A stretch of DNA of 5,788 nt, taken from positions 1 to 5,788 of the forward strand of contig VSOH01000108.1 of the NCBI GenBank assembly GCA_009774735.1, given 5' to 3'. Of this stretch, positions 1-5,785 are shown piece by piece. This stretch comes from Clostridiales bacterium (GTDB lineage: Bacteria > Bacillota_A > Clostridia > Oscillospirales > Acutalibacteraceae). Every line of letters starts with the position of its first letter. The first letter of the stretch is position 1. The position numbers and the translations under genes are program-made. Under the pieces are notes generated by a model. The model did no database searches. It had not been told where the DNA came from and saw only the letters and a list, made by a program, of their open reading frames with translations.

Positions 1-46
1 CAATTAATACGATAACGCTTACAATTATAATAAAAAACTTTTTCAT
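1..46 (-). CDS. 5' end of a hydrophobic or signal-peptide protein (partial, runs off left edge)
   Basis: Only the first 15 codons are inside the window. They read MKKFFIIIVSVIVLI: two lysines and then an unbroken hydrophobic run, as in a signal peptide, lipoprotein leader or membrane anchor. An AGGAG ribosome site (54-58) lies 7 nt before the ATG and overlaps the stop codon of the upstream small gene, so the two are probably co-transcribed and translationally coupled from the strong promoter at 258-286. The product is probably exported or membrane-bound. The family cannot be identified from this fragment. Confidence 0.6.
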   Translation of the reverse strand, partial: MKKFFIIIVSVIVLI

Positions 47-57
47 AATTTATCTCC

Positions 58-216
58 TCACTTTGAAATTTTCTTTAATGTTAATGCATCGTCGCAGAGT
101 TCTCTTACCGCAGAAACAAACGAATTAAGACCTTTTGATTTTTGATACTTCTCAATTCGCTTAACAAGAGATATATCATCTTCTAAAAATTTAATAGTTT
201 TTATTATTTTACTCAT
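58..216 (-). CDS. Small ribbon-helix-helix-like protein (52 aa)
   Basis: A short complete gene, ATG at 216 and TGA at 58-60. A very strong GAGGAGGA ribosome site (221-228) sits directly upstream. The protein fits the ribbon-helix-helix (Arc/CopG/MetJ) pattern: a short strand around residues 5-10 (IKTIKF), an amphipathic helix 12-28, a turn at KGLNS (28-32) with Ser as a likely helix cap, and a second helix 31-45 (SFVSAVRELCDDAL). Proteins of this fold are usually dimeric DNA-binding regulators, often of plasmid or toxin-antitoxin type; that role is inferred from fold similarity alone. It is the first gene of a leftward operon with the partial membrane protein 11 nt downstream. It could itself bind the dyad at 232-280. 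It could alternatively be the antitoxin or accessory partner of the downstream protein, but nothing here proves that. Confidence 0.6.
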   Translation of the reverse strand: MSKIIKTIKFLEDDISLVKRIEKYQKSKGLNSFVSAVRELCDDALTLKKISK

Positions 217-231
217 ACTATCCTCCTCAAG

Positions 232-280
232 TTATTATCCCATATCGGGATAATAATATTATACCGATATGGGATAATAA
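232..280. promoter_or_regulatory. Double palindromic operator between divergent genes
   Basis: A 49-bp dyad centred on base 256, in which 23 of 24 base pairs match (only 249/263 fails). It consists of two abutting 25-bp palindromes sharing base 256. Site 1 (232-256) is perfect: TTATTATCCC, spacer ATATC, GGGATAATAA. Site 2 (256-280) has the arms ATATTATACC and GGGATAATAA around GATAT, with 8 of 10 arm positions paired. The sites cover the leftward -10 and start region and the likely rightward -10, the expected layout for a dimeric repressor controlling both directions. The neighbouring Xre-type protein is the likeliest binder (inference). The RHH-like protein is the alternative. Confidence 0.8.
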
Positions 281-286
281 TGTCAA
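258..286 (-). promoter_or_regulatory. Consensus sigma-A promoter for the leftward small-gene operon
   Basis: Read on the minus strand, TTGACA (286-281) and TATAAT (263-258) are both perfect hexamers, separated by exactly 17 bp (264-280). Transcription should begin near base 251. The spacer coincides with one arm of the 49-bp dyad, and the -10 lies inside operator site 2. The promoter should therefore be very strong when free and efficiently blocked when the operator is occupied. It drives the RHH-like gene at 58-216 and the partial gene at 1-46. Confidence 0.85.
270..278 (+). promoter_or_regulatory. Possible extended -10 promoter for the Xre gene
   Basis: TGGGATAAT fits the extended -10 form TGnTATAAT with one mismatch. 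No good -35 lies 17 bp upstream. A start near base 285 would leave a leader of only about 12 nt, carrying the AAGGGTGA ribosome site (285-292) before the ATG at 297. The hexamer lies in the right arm of operator site 2, and the predicted start coincides with the leftward -35, so the two promoters would exclude each other. Weaker alternatives are GATAAT at 249-254 and TATTAT at 257-262. Confidence 0.4.
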
Positions 287-296
287 GGGTGATTTT

Positions 297-500
297 ATGA
301 GATTAAGGGAATTAAGAAAACAAAAAGGTATTTCACAATTAAAACTTGCAATGGATTTATCAATGAATCAAAATACTATCAGCAGATATGAAACCAGCGA
401 AAGAGAAGCAGATTATAAAACACTGATAAAAATTGCTGATTATTTTAATGTATCAATTGATTATCTTTTAGAAAGAACTGACAATCCAAACAGATATTAA
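297..500 (+). CDS. Xre/Cro-type helix-turn-helix repressor (67 aa)
   Basis: A stand-alone DNA-binding domain of the HTH_3 (lambda repressor/Cro-like) family, complete at 67 aa. The first helix is around residues 2-10. The helix-turn-helix runs from about ISQLKLAMDL (12-21) through the recognition helix NQNTISRYET (24-33). The usual tail ADYFNVSIDYLLERTDNP (47-64) closes the fold. There is no sensor, peptidase or dimerisation extension, so it is probably a simple dimeric repressor. An AAGGGTGA ribosome site precedes the ATG. It diverges from the RHH-like gene across the double palindrome, which makes autoregulation plus repression of the leftward operon the natural model (inference). The coding sequence is very AT-rich compared with the operon to the right, consistent with accessory origin. 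A bidirectional terminator follows its stop directly. Confidence 0.9.
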   Translation: MRLRELRKQKGISQLKLAMDLSMNQNTISRYETSEREADYKTLIKIADYFNVSIDYLLERTDNPNRY

Positions 501-532
501 AAAAGAGGTTATCATACGATAACCTCTTTTTT
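499..532. terminator. Bidirectional intrinsic terminator
   Basis: A perfect 13-bp stem, AAAAGAGGTTATC (501-513) with GATAACCTCTTTT (518-530), around a 4-nt loop. An A-run (499-504) lies on one side and a T-run (527-532) on the other, so both transcripts end in a U-tract. It begins inside the stop codon of the Xre gene and ends 2 bases before the tRNA-Thr 3' CCA. It therefore terminates the repressor transcript rightward and the tRNA/operon transcript leftward. Confidence 0.92.
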
Positions 533-533
533 A

Positions 534-609
<76 letters not shown>

Positions 610-633
610 ATTTTTGATTTAGTATGTATTCAT

Positions 634-666
634 ATTTCTGCGGGAAGCATTTCCTCCCGCAGAAAT
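634..666 (-). terminator. Hairpin after pspC, terminator-like but without a U-tract
   Basis: A perfect 12-bp inverted repeat, ATTTCTGCGGGA (634-645) with TCCCGCAGAAAT (655-666), around a 9-nt loop. On the minus strand it begins 9 nt after the pspC stop codon and lies 24 nt upstream of tRNA-Thr. Neither strand has a T-run after the stem, so it does not fit the standard intrinsic terminator. It may be a weak or factor-aided terminator, a 3'-end stabiliser, or a processing site separating pspC mRNA from the tRNA. Confidence 0.4.
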
Positions 667-675
667 GAATCAGCT

Positions 676-906
676 TTATTGATTATCATTATGATAATAG
701 CCTGTTGTTTCAAACGGATCAGGCTCTTCGGGAATAACCAAAGCACATATAATATAAATAAGCAGTCCTGGAATGGATGCCGAGAAAAGTGACACAATAA
801 CCCACAAAAGTCTAATGATTGTAACGTCACAATTAAAATACTGTGCTATGCCGCCGCAAACACCCTCTATTTTTCTGTCAGTTCTGCTTCTGTAAAGCTT
901 TTTCAT
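676..906 (-). CDS. PspC-domain small membrane protein (76 aa)
   Basis: A single PspC domain (PF04024 type). The conserved N-terminal part RSRTDRKIEGVCGGIAQYF (6-24) leads into a hydrophobic region of about 31-58, interrupted by SASIPG (42-47), which suggests a membrane hairpin or one long anchor ending at IPEEPDP. A short polar tail follows. Stand-alone PspC proteins occur widely in Firmicutes and are linked to envelope stress in organisms with a Psp system. No other psp gene is seen here, so its role is open. An AGAGGA ribosome site (912-917) lies 5 nt before the ATG, and the gene begins 12 nt after the cinA stop, making it the last protein gene of the operon. Confidence 0.88.
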   Translation of the reverse strand: MKKLYRSRTDRKIEGVCGGIAQYFNCDVTIIRLLWVIVSLFSASIPGLLIYIICALVIPEEPDPFETTGYYHNDNQ

Positions 907-918
907 ATTAATCCTCTT

Positions 919-1386
919 TTAAATCATTTCAATTAATGTCTGAAATACAAATTCAACACTTGATTTTCTGACCTGATTTCTGCCGATTTCACCAAACTGC
1001 TTAGTGAAGGTTGTAGTTTTGCCGTTAACACTGAAACCAAAGCAAACCATACCAACTGGCTTTTTATCAGTGCCGCCTCCGGGTCCTGCCACGCCTGTTA
1101 TGCCGACACCGATTTCACTGCCGGCTGTGGCTGCTGCACCCTCCGCCATCTCATAAGCAACCTCTTCACTAACTACACCATTAGCAAGAATGGTATCAGC
1201 CTTAACACCTATCAGCTTCATTTTTGACTCATTTGAATATGTCACAAAAGACATATCAAGTACCTTTGATGCATTTGTAACATTTACAAGTGTACCACAA
1301 CATAGCCCTCCAGTGCAAGACTCTGCAAAAGAAATTTTATAATTTTTTTCAAGCAGCTTATCAACAAGCTGTTCCTCAAGTGCCAT
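919..1386 (-). CDS. pncC: CinA C-terminal domain protein, NMN amidohydrolase (PncC type)
   Basis: A stand-alone CinA C-terminal domain of 155 aa, close to the usual 155-165 aa of PncC. Family motifs are present in order: FAESCTGG (20-27), whose Ser23 is the proposed catalytic residue; TYSNESKMKLIGV (49-61); VSEEVAYEMAEGAA (72-85); the glycine-rich GITGVAGPGGGTDKKPVG (95-112); and the C-terminal RNQVR (136-140). Family members hydrolyse nicotinamide mononucleotide to nicotinate mononucleotide plus ammonia in pyridine-nucleotide recycling. The N-terminal COG1058 (molybdopterin-binding-like) domain of full-length CinA is absent; this is a normal short form, since the gene has its own AAGGAC ribosome site and starts 23 nt after folD. 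In Bacillus subtilis full-length cinA lies in the same neighbourhood as ymfF and ymfH, so the linkage here is partly conserved. Confidence 0.93.
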   Translation of the reverse strand: MALEEQLVDKLLEKNYKISFAESCTGGLCCGTLVNVTNASKVLDMSFVTYSNESKMKLIGVKADTILANGVVSEEVAYEMAEGAAATAGSEIGVGITGVAGPGGGTDKKPVGMVCFGFSVNGKTTTFTKQFGEIGRNQVRKSSVEFVFQTLIEMI

Positions 1387-1409
1387 TTTATCAGTCCTTT
1401 TAATTATAA

Positions 1410-2264
1410 TTACTCAATACCATTCTGAATCTTTGCAGCAGTGAGTGTATTTTGCATAAGCATAGAAATGGTCATAGGTCCTACTCCGCCGGGAACAGGT
1501 GTGATAAATGAGCATTTGTCCTTAACATCCTCAAAATCAACATCACCGCAGAGCTTGCCGTTTTCATCTCTGTTCATACCGACATCAATAACAACAGCAC
1601 CCTCTTTAACCATATCGGCTTTAACAAACTTTGCCTTGCCGATAGCTGCAACAAGAATATCTGCAGTTTTTGTAACATCTGCTAAATTAACGGTTCTTGA
1701 ATGTGTAATTTCAACTGTTGCATTTTCGTGAAGCAGCAGCATTGCCTGCGGCTTACCTACAATATTGCTTCTGCCGATAACCACAGCCTTTTTGCCTGAA
1801 ACCTCAACACCTGTTGAGTGGATAAGCTCCATTACACCGGCAGGGGTGCAAGGCAAAAAGTTATAATCGCCAATCATAATTGCTCCGACATTGACAGGAT
1901 GAAATGCGTCAACGTCCTTAATCGGGTCAATCAGATTGATAACCTCTTTATCGTCAAGGTGCTTTGGGAGAGGAAGCTGGCATAGAATACCGCTGATTTC
2001 AGGTCTGTCGTTAAGCTCCTTAACAAGATTGTTCAGCTCCTCCTGTGTTGTATTTTCAGGAAGTGCAAATTTTTCACTGTAAAAGCCTACCTCTTCACAA
2101 GCCTTTTCCTTATTCCTTACATAAACCTGCGAAGCAGGATCTTCACCTACAATAATTACTGCAAGACCCGGTGTAACGCCCTTTTTCTTAAGCTCCTCAG
2201 TTTCCTTGGCTACTCTTTCTCTTACCTGCCCTGAAACAAGCTTTCCGTCAATTATCTGTGCCAT
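1410..2264 (-). CDS. folD: FolD, methylenetetrahydrofolate dehydrogenase/cyclohydrolase
   Basis: A bifunctional cytoplasmic enzyme interconverting 5,10-methylene-, 5,10-methenyl- and 10-formyl-tetrahydrofolate with NADP(+). The start chosen is the ATG at 2264 (MAQIIDGK), giving 284 aa, the typical FolD length. A frame extending to 2288 adds eight residues (MMKWRRCR) with no family resemblance. A GGAGG site (2271-2275) 6 nt before 2264 settles the choice. Signatures: VGEDPASQVYVRNKEKACEE (39-58) with Tyr48 and Lys52 at the catalytic positions; CQLPLP (95-100); KDVDAFHP (117-124), where the commoner form is DVDGFHP; the Rossmann stretch VVIGRSNIVGKPQA (161-174); and TPVPGGVGPMT (255-265). The start overlaps the lgt stop by 17 nt, so translation is probably coupled. 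Confidence 0.97.
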   Translation of the reverse strand: MAQIIDGKLVSGQVRERVAKETEELKKKGVTPGLAVIIVGEDPASQVYVRNKEKACEEVGFYSEKFALPENTTQEELNNLVKELNDRPEISGILCQLPLPKHLDDKEVINLIDPIKDVDAFHPVNVGAIMIGDYNFLPCTPAGVMELIHSTGVEVSGKKAVVIGRSNIVGKPQAMLLLHENATVEITHSRTVNLADVTKTADILVAAIGKAKFVKADMVKEGAVVIDVGMNRDENGKLCGDVDFEDVKDKCSFITPVPGGVGPMTISMLMQNTLTAAKIQNGIE

Positions 2265-3201
2265 TCTGCACCTCCGCCATTTCATCATTTTTTATTTTTT
2301 CATCAGTCACCTTATCAAGCTGTAAAGCACTCCAAAGTGTACCCTTTTTGTACTTAACAAAGCAAACAACAAAAGCAACTGCAAACACCGCAACAATTAC
2401 AATAGAAAGAAGCTGGCTGACTCTCAGCGTAGTATCACCGATATATAGAGAGTCTGTTCTCAGTCCCTCGACAACCGCTCTTTCAAGACCGTACCAAACA
2501 CCGTAAAGCATAAAGATTTCACCCTTGAAATGTCTGTGCTTATGAACAATATAGTTCAGGATTAAAAATCCTAACAGACACCATACACTCTCATAAAGGA
2601 AGGTAGGATGAACAGGAAGGTTCGGATCAAAATCAATCCCCTTTGACGTCAGCACATCTGCTGAAGACACCAATTCGTCGTGAATTTTCTGACTCCACAT
2701 TCTGAAGGGTGCCGTTGTGGTATTCACACCGAAAGCCTCCTGATTAAAGAAGTTGCCCCAGCGACCGATTCCCTGACCTATCAGCAAACCCAGAGCACCC
2801 AAATCAAGCAAATTCGGGAAATTAATTTTACCTGTCTTACAGCCGATTGCCGCACCGATAAGCGCACCGATTATTCCGCCGTAAATAGCTATGCCGCCAT
2901 TCCATATCTGCGGTATTTCAATGAGATGGTCTTTATAGTAAGACCATTCAAAAATAACATAATAGGCTCTTGCACATATAATTCCGAAGATTGTGCCCCA
3001 AATTAAAACATCCGTCATTCCGTCAAGGCTCATTTTCCATTTATAAGCCATTCTGCCGCCATACAATACCGCAAGCATAAAGCCGAAAGCAATGATTATT
3101 CCGTACCAATGCACCTCATGACCGAAAACAGTAAAGGCAATTGACGGCAAATCAAAATCAATACCTAAGCCTTCAAAATAAACTCTTGTGTAATTACTCA
3201 T
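2248..3201 (-). CDS. lgt: Prolipoprotein diacylglyceryl transferase Lgt
   Basis: An integral membrane enzyme that transfers diacylglycerol from phosphatidylglycerol to the lipobox cysteine of prolipoproteins, the first step of lipoprotein maturation. The 317-aa protein carries the family landmarks in order: HWYGIII (31-37); ICARAYYVIFEW (75-86) with Arg78; NGGIAIYGG (101-109); the Lgt signature GRWGNFFNQEAFG (146-158); HPTFLYES (198-205) with Glu204; and ERAVVEGLRTDSL (240-252) with Arg241 and Glu245. About seven hydrophobic segments alternate with short loops. A hydrophilic tail of about 30 residues after residue 285 extends beyond the enzyme core and contains the folD ribosome site. The start overlaps the ymfH stop by 8 nt (ATGAGTAA). 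The ribosome site AAGGA (3204-3208) is very close to the ATG, so coupling to ymfH translation is likely. Confidence 0.97.
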   Translation of the reverse strand: MSNYTRVYFEGLGIDFDLPSIAFTVFGHEVHWYGIIIAFGFMLAVLYGGRMAYKWKMSLDGMTDVLIWGTIFGIICARAYYVIFEWSYYKDHLIEIPQIWNGGIAIYGGIIGALIGAAIGCKTGKINFPNLLDLGALGLLIGQGIGRWGNFFNQEAFGVNTTTAPFRMWSQKIHDELVSSADVLTSKGIDFDPNLPVHPTFLYESVWCLLGFLILNYIVHKHRHFKGEIFMLYGVWYGLERAVVEGLRTDSLYIGDTTLRVSQLLSIVIVAVFAVAFVVCFVKYKKGTLWSALQLDKVTDEKIKNDEMAEVQNGTDN

Positions 3202-4471
3202 TTTCCTTATTTTTAACTACTGATAAAGCAGAGTATTCCTCCATCATCATATTTTCAAGACGCTTTTCAATATCCTCTTTAGTTACTGACTTATAAATTT
3301 CCATTGTATCAAATACGGAATATCCGTTAAAATAAGCAGATAACACTGCATTTGCTATGGAGTCAATATCATTATACTCCATAATTTCCCTGCCGTAAAG
3401 AGAACGGCGTGCATTTTCAAATTGTTCATCATCAATGCCATTAGCCCTAAGTGCTGCAACAGCCTTTTTGATTTCGTCAGCCACAGCCTGCGGATTAACG
3501 CTTTCGCCGTCAAACATAATTGCCTCGTAGCCGAAGCCTGTAAAGTATTCCTTTGAAAAGCTTGTGTTGATAAGCCCGTTATCAAACATTTTATTATAAA
3601 GCCCGGAGGTATCGCCTGCAAGAATTTCAAGAAGAATATTAACCTCAATCATTTTTCTTAAATTCTGTGTAAGATCCTTACATTCCTCTTTGTAACCGAA
3701 GGAAAAAACAGGCATACTCATTGCAAGATTATATTCCGCATAGCTGCAGGCAATTTCACGCGGCTCATCATCAAAAGAGCGTTCAATTGAAAGCGACTCT
3801 GCCTTTTCAAGCATTTTATCACAAACGCCAAGCACCTGCTCAGGTGTAACATCACCTACAACTGCAAGGCACATATTGTTAAGATTATAAAATGTGTTAT
3901 AGCAGTCATAAAGCAGCCTGTCGGTAATCTGAGCAATAGACTCCACTGTTCCTGCAATATCAATTCTTACAGGGTGATTTTTGTAAAGACATCTTAAAAG
4001 ATTAAAGGTGCTCATCCAGCCTGCTACATCATAATACATTGTGATTTCCTGACCGATTATGCCCTGCTCTTTCTCAACTGTTTCCTTGGTAAAATAAGGA
4101 TGTGTCACAAAATCAAGCAGTATTTCAAGTGATGCTTCAAAATTCCCGCTGCACTGGAAAAGATAGCAGGTTTTGTCAAATGACGTATAAGCATTGGCAG
4201 ATGCACCCGTTTTTGCATAGCGTGCAAAAGCATCCAAATCCTCGTTTTCAAAAAGCTTGTGCTCAAGAAAATGAGCAATACCCTCAGGAACAGTAATCCA
4301 TTCATCACTGTCGGAACGCTTGAATTTTGTATCAATCGAACCGTACTTTGTACCGAAAACTGCATAGGATGACGAATAATTCTCCTTAGGCATTATAAAT
4401 ATTTTAAGTCCTGATTTATGGTCAACCTCAAAATACTTTTCACCAAGGATTTCAGATTTAATTTCTTTCAT
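3194..4471 (-). CDS. ymfH: YmfH-like M16 family zinc peptidase, catalytic subunit
   Basis: A 425-aa M16 (pitrilysin/mitochondrial processing peptidase) family protein. The inverted zinc motif HFLEH (67-71) supplies His67, Glu70 (catalytic base position) and His71. The downstream pair Glu135 and Glu142, spaced seven apart as in the family, gives the third zinc ligand, probably Glu142. Supporting landmarks are ASANAYTSFDKT (90-101) and NMCLAVVGDVTPE (199-211). The second domain lacks the usual Arg/Tyr pair: the region around DTSGLYNKMFDNGL (287-300) has no matching Arg-x6-Tyr. This fits a heterodimer in which the partner supplies that pair. No signal peptide is seen, so it should act in the cytoplasm. 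The start overlaps the ymfF stop by one base (TAATG), with GGAGG (4479-4483) inside the end of ymfF. The physiological substrate is unknown. Confidence 0.93.
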   Translation of the reverse strand: MKEIKSEILGEKYFEVDHKSGLKIFIMPKENYSSSYAVFGTKYGSIDTKFKRSDSDEWITVPEGIAHFLEHKLFENEDLDAFARYAKTGASANAYTSFDKTCYLFQCSGNFEASLEILLDFVTHPYFTKETVEKEQGIIGQEITMYYDVAGWMSTFNLLRCLYKNHPVRIDIAGTVESIAQITDRLLYDCYNTFYNLNNMCLAVVGDVTPEQVLGVCDKMLEKAESLSIERSFDDEPREIACSYAEYNLAMSMPVFSFGYKEECKDLTQNLRKMIEVNILLEILAGDTSGLYNKMFDNGLINTSFSKEYFTGFGYEAIMFDGESVNPQAVADEIKKAVAALRANGIDDEQFENARRSLYGREIMEYNDIDSIANAVLSAYFNGYSVFDTMEIYKSVTKEDIEKRLENMMMEEYSALSVVKNKENE

Positions 4472-5745
4472 TATTCTTCCTCCTTTGGTGATGATAATTT
4501 ATAAATGGTATCGAGTGTCAGAAGTGATGCACAGGCTTTAACCTGTTCCATTGTGACGCTGTCATTTTCTGCCGCTGACTGCTCAGGCGTTTTGATTTTA
4601 TAATCAGCAAGCTGATTTACATACCATGCCTCAATTGCCTCAGGCGTATCATTGACAGACAGCAGTGCATCCGTCATAGCAAGCTTTGATGAATTGAACT
4701 CTTCCTCAAAAGCACCGTTTCTTATTATATCAAGCTGATTCTGAATTTCATTTACAGCCTTGTCCATATTTTCCTCATTGCAGCCGCACTGAATTAAAAT
4801 CATACTTTTTGTTCTTGTATATCTTGCCGAACAATAATAGCAAAGGCTCATTTTTTCACGCACATTGGCAAACAGCTTTGAATAAGGTCCGCCGCCGAAA
4901 ATATCACAGAAGGTGCGCATTGCAGCAGTCAGCTCATCATCAGGCTTAAGATCAACCCTATAACCAAGCACAAGCTTGCCCTGCTTTACATCAAGTCTTT
5001 CCATATGCTCCTTAACATTGTTACGGCAAGGAACAAATACAGCATCAGGAAGCTCTGCAAATTTTCTTTCAACACCGACAAAGGCACTTGTCACAAGCTT
5101 TTCAGCCCTATCACAATCAGCACCGCCTATAACTGTCACCATAATTTTTGCGGTTTCAAGAGCATTTTCCCATGCACTGTAAACATCAGCAGAGGTAAGT
5201 CTTTTAATATCCTCAACAGTACCGAAACGATTGACTGCGTAAGGCTCACCGTCAAACATAAGCTTTTCAGCCTGTCTTAGAACGTAGGTTCTTTTTTCAT
5301 TATTTTCAGCATCTATTTTTTCAATCAGTATTCTTTTTTCACTTTCGACATCCTCGTCAAAAAAAGCATTGCCGTTAAGCCTTGGCTCAAACAAAAGTGA
5401 TACAAGCAGCTTTAAGCACTCAAAGGAAATACTGCCGCCGTCAAGCGAAAACTTGTCATCAAGACAGGTTATACCAAGCTTTAGAACTTGACATTCACCC
5501 ACCTTGGTAACAACCGCACTGAGAGAAGCACCATAAAGATTTGCAAGCTTTCTGTTAAGCTCTGTCTGATTTGTATATTCTGCACTTCTCCTTGACAGCA
5601 AATTAATAAAAAGTGCATTGGCTGAAGCCGTTTCCTTTTTCAGCGGCAATGCCAGTGAAATTGCAATTTCATTTGTTTTAAACCGATTGGCACTGACATT
5701 AACAAGTCTGATGCCATCGGAAATAGTTTTTTCAACAAAATCCAA
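4471..5745 (-). CDS. ymfF: YmfF-like M16 family protein, non-catalytic subunit
   Basis: A second M16-fold protein. The start chosen is TTG at 5745 (424 aa), because GGAGG at 5755-5759 lies 9 nt upstream and the probable promoter at 5777-5785 would start RNA near 5770. An in-frame ATG at 5772 would give 433 aa, but it has no ribosome site and lies at or before the transcript start. Residue numbers below count from that ATG. Where HxxEH should be, the sequence reads LLSRR (58-62) followed by SAEYTNQTELNRKLANLYGA, so the zinc site is lost. The second domain is well preserved: FGGGPYSKLFANVREKMSLCYY (292-313), with Arg305 and Tyr312 at the classical seven-residue spacing. It therefore resembles the non-metal partner of two-subunit M16 proteases (MPP alpha-like role, inferred). 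It is the first gene of the operon. Confidence 0.9.
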   Translation of the reverse strand: MDFVEKTISDGIRLVNVSANRFKTNEIAISLALPLKKETASANALFINLLSRRSAEYTNQTELNRKLANLYGASLSAVVTKVGECQVLKLGITCLDDKFSLDGGSISFECLKLLVSLLFEPRLNGNAFFDEDVESEKRILIEKIDAENNEKRTYVLRQAEKLMFDGEPYAVNRFGTVEDIKRLTSADVYSAWENALETAKIMVTVIGGADCDRAEKLVTSAFVGVERKFAELPDAVFVPCRNNVKEHMERLDVKQGKLVLGYRVDLKPDDELTAAMRTFCDIFGGGPYSKLFANVREKMSLCYYCSARYTRTKSMILIQCGCNEENMDKAVNEIQNQLDIIRNGAFEEEFNSSKLAMTDALLSVNDTPEAIEAWYVNQLADYKIKTPEQSAAENDSVTMEQVKACASLLTLDTIYKLSSPKEEE

Positions 5746-5754
5746 ATTAAAATT

Positions 5755-5759
5755 CCTCC
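5755..5759 (-). promoter_or_regulatory. Ribosome binding site deciding the ymfF start
   Basis: A perfect GGAGG on the minus strand, 9 nt before TTG 5745-5743 and inside the reading frame that would follow ATG 5772. Its position favours TTG as the initiator. The resulting N-terminus (DFVEKTISDGIRL after the initiator) places the first conserved strand close to the start, as expected for this family. Confidence 0.65.
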
Positions 5760-5776
5760 AAAAAATTGTCATTAAT

Positions 5777-5785
5777 ACTATATCA
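5777..5785 (-). promoter_or_regulatory. Probable extended -10 promoter of the ymfF-to-pspC operon
   Basis: TGATATAGT on the minus strand matches TGnTATAAT with one mismatch. Transcription would start about 7 nt downstream, near 5770, leaving a leader of about 25 nt before the TTG start. The -35 region, if there is one, lies beyond the right edge of the window and cannot be judged. Confidence 0.45.

Noticed and set aside
232..280. The long inverted repeat as a transcription terminator or insertion-sequence end
   Set aside because: It lies upstream of both flanking genes, contains consensus promoter elements, has no U-tract, and there is no transposase or target duplication nearby. An operator explains it better.
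919..1386. Truncated cinA (missing N-terminal domain) as a pseudogene
   Set aside because: The stand-alone C-terminal domain is a common functional form. The frame is intact, all motifs are present, and it has its own start and ribosome site.
1441..1731. Rightward open frame opposite folD
   Set aside because: It is an antisense shadow of a strongly conserved FolD coding sequence, with low-complexity Ser/Thr-rich translation and no ribosome site.
2265..2288. Eight extra N-terminal residues on FolD
   Set aside because: The stretch MMKWRRCR has no FolD resemblance and lies inside the lgt coding region, while the GGAGG at 2271-2275 points to the ATG at 2264.
2680..3006. Rightward open frame opposite lgt
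   Set aside because: It is antisense to the conserved catalytic part of Lgt, with no start signals and no family resemblance.
5005..5280. Rightward open frames opposite ymfF
   Set aside because: Two overlapping frames in this area are both antisense to the M16 coding sequence. They have no ribosome sites and their translations do not look like protein families.
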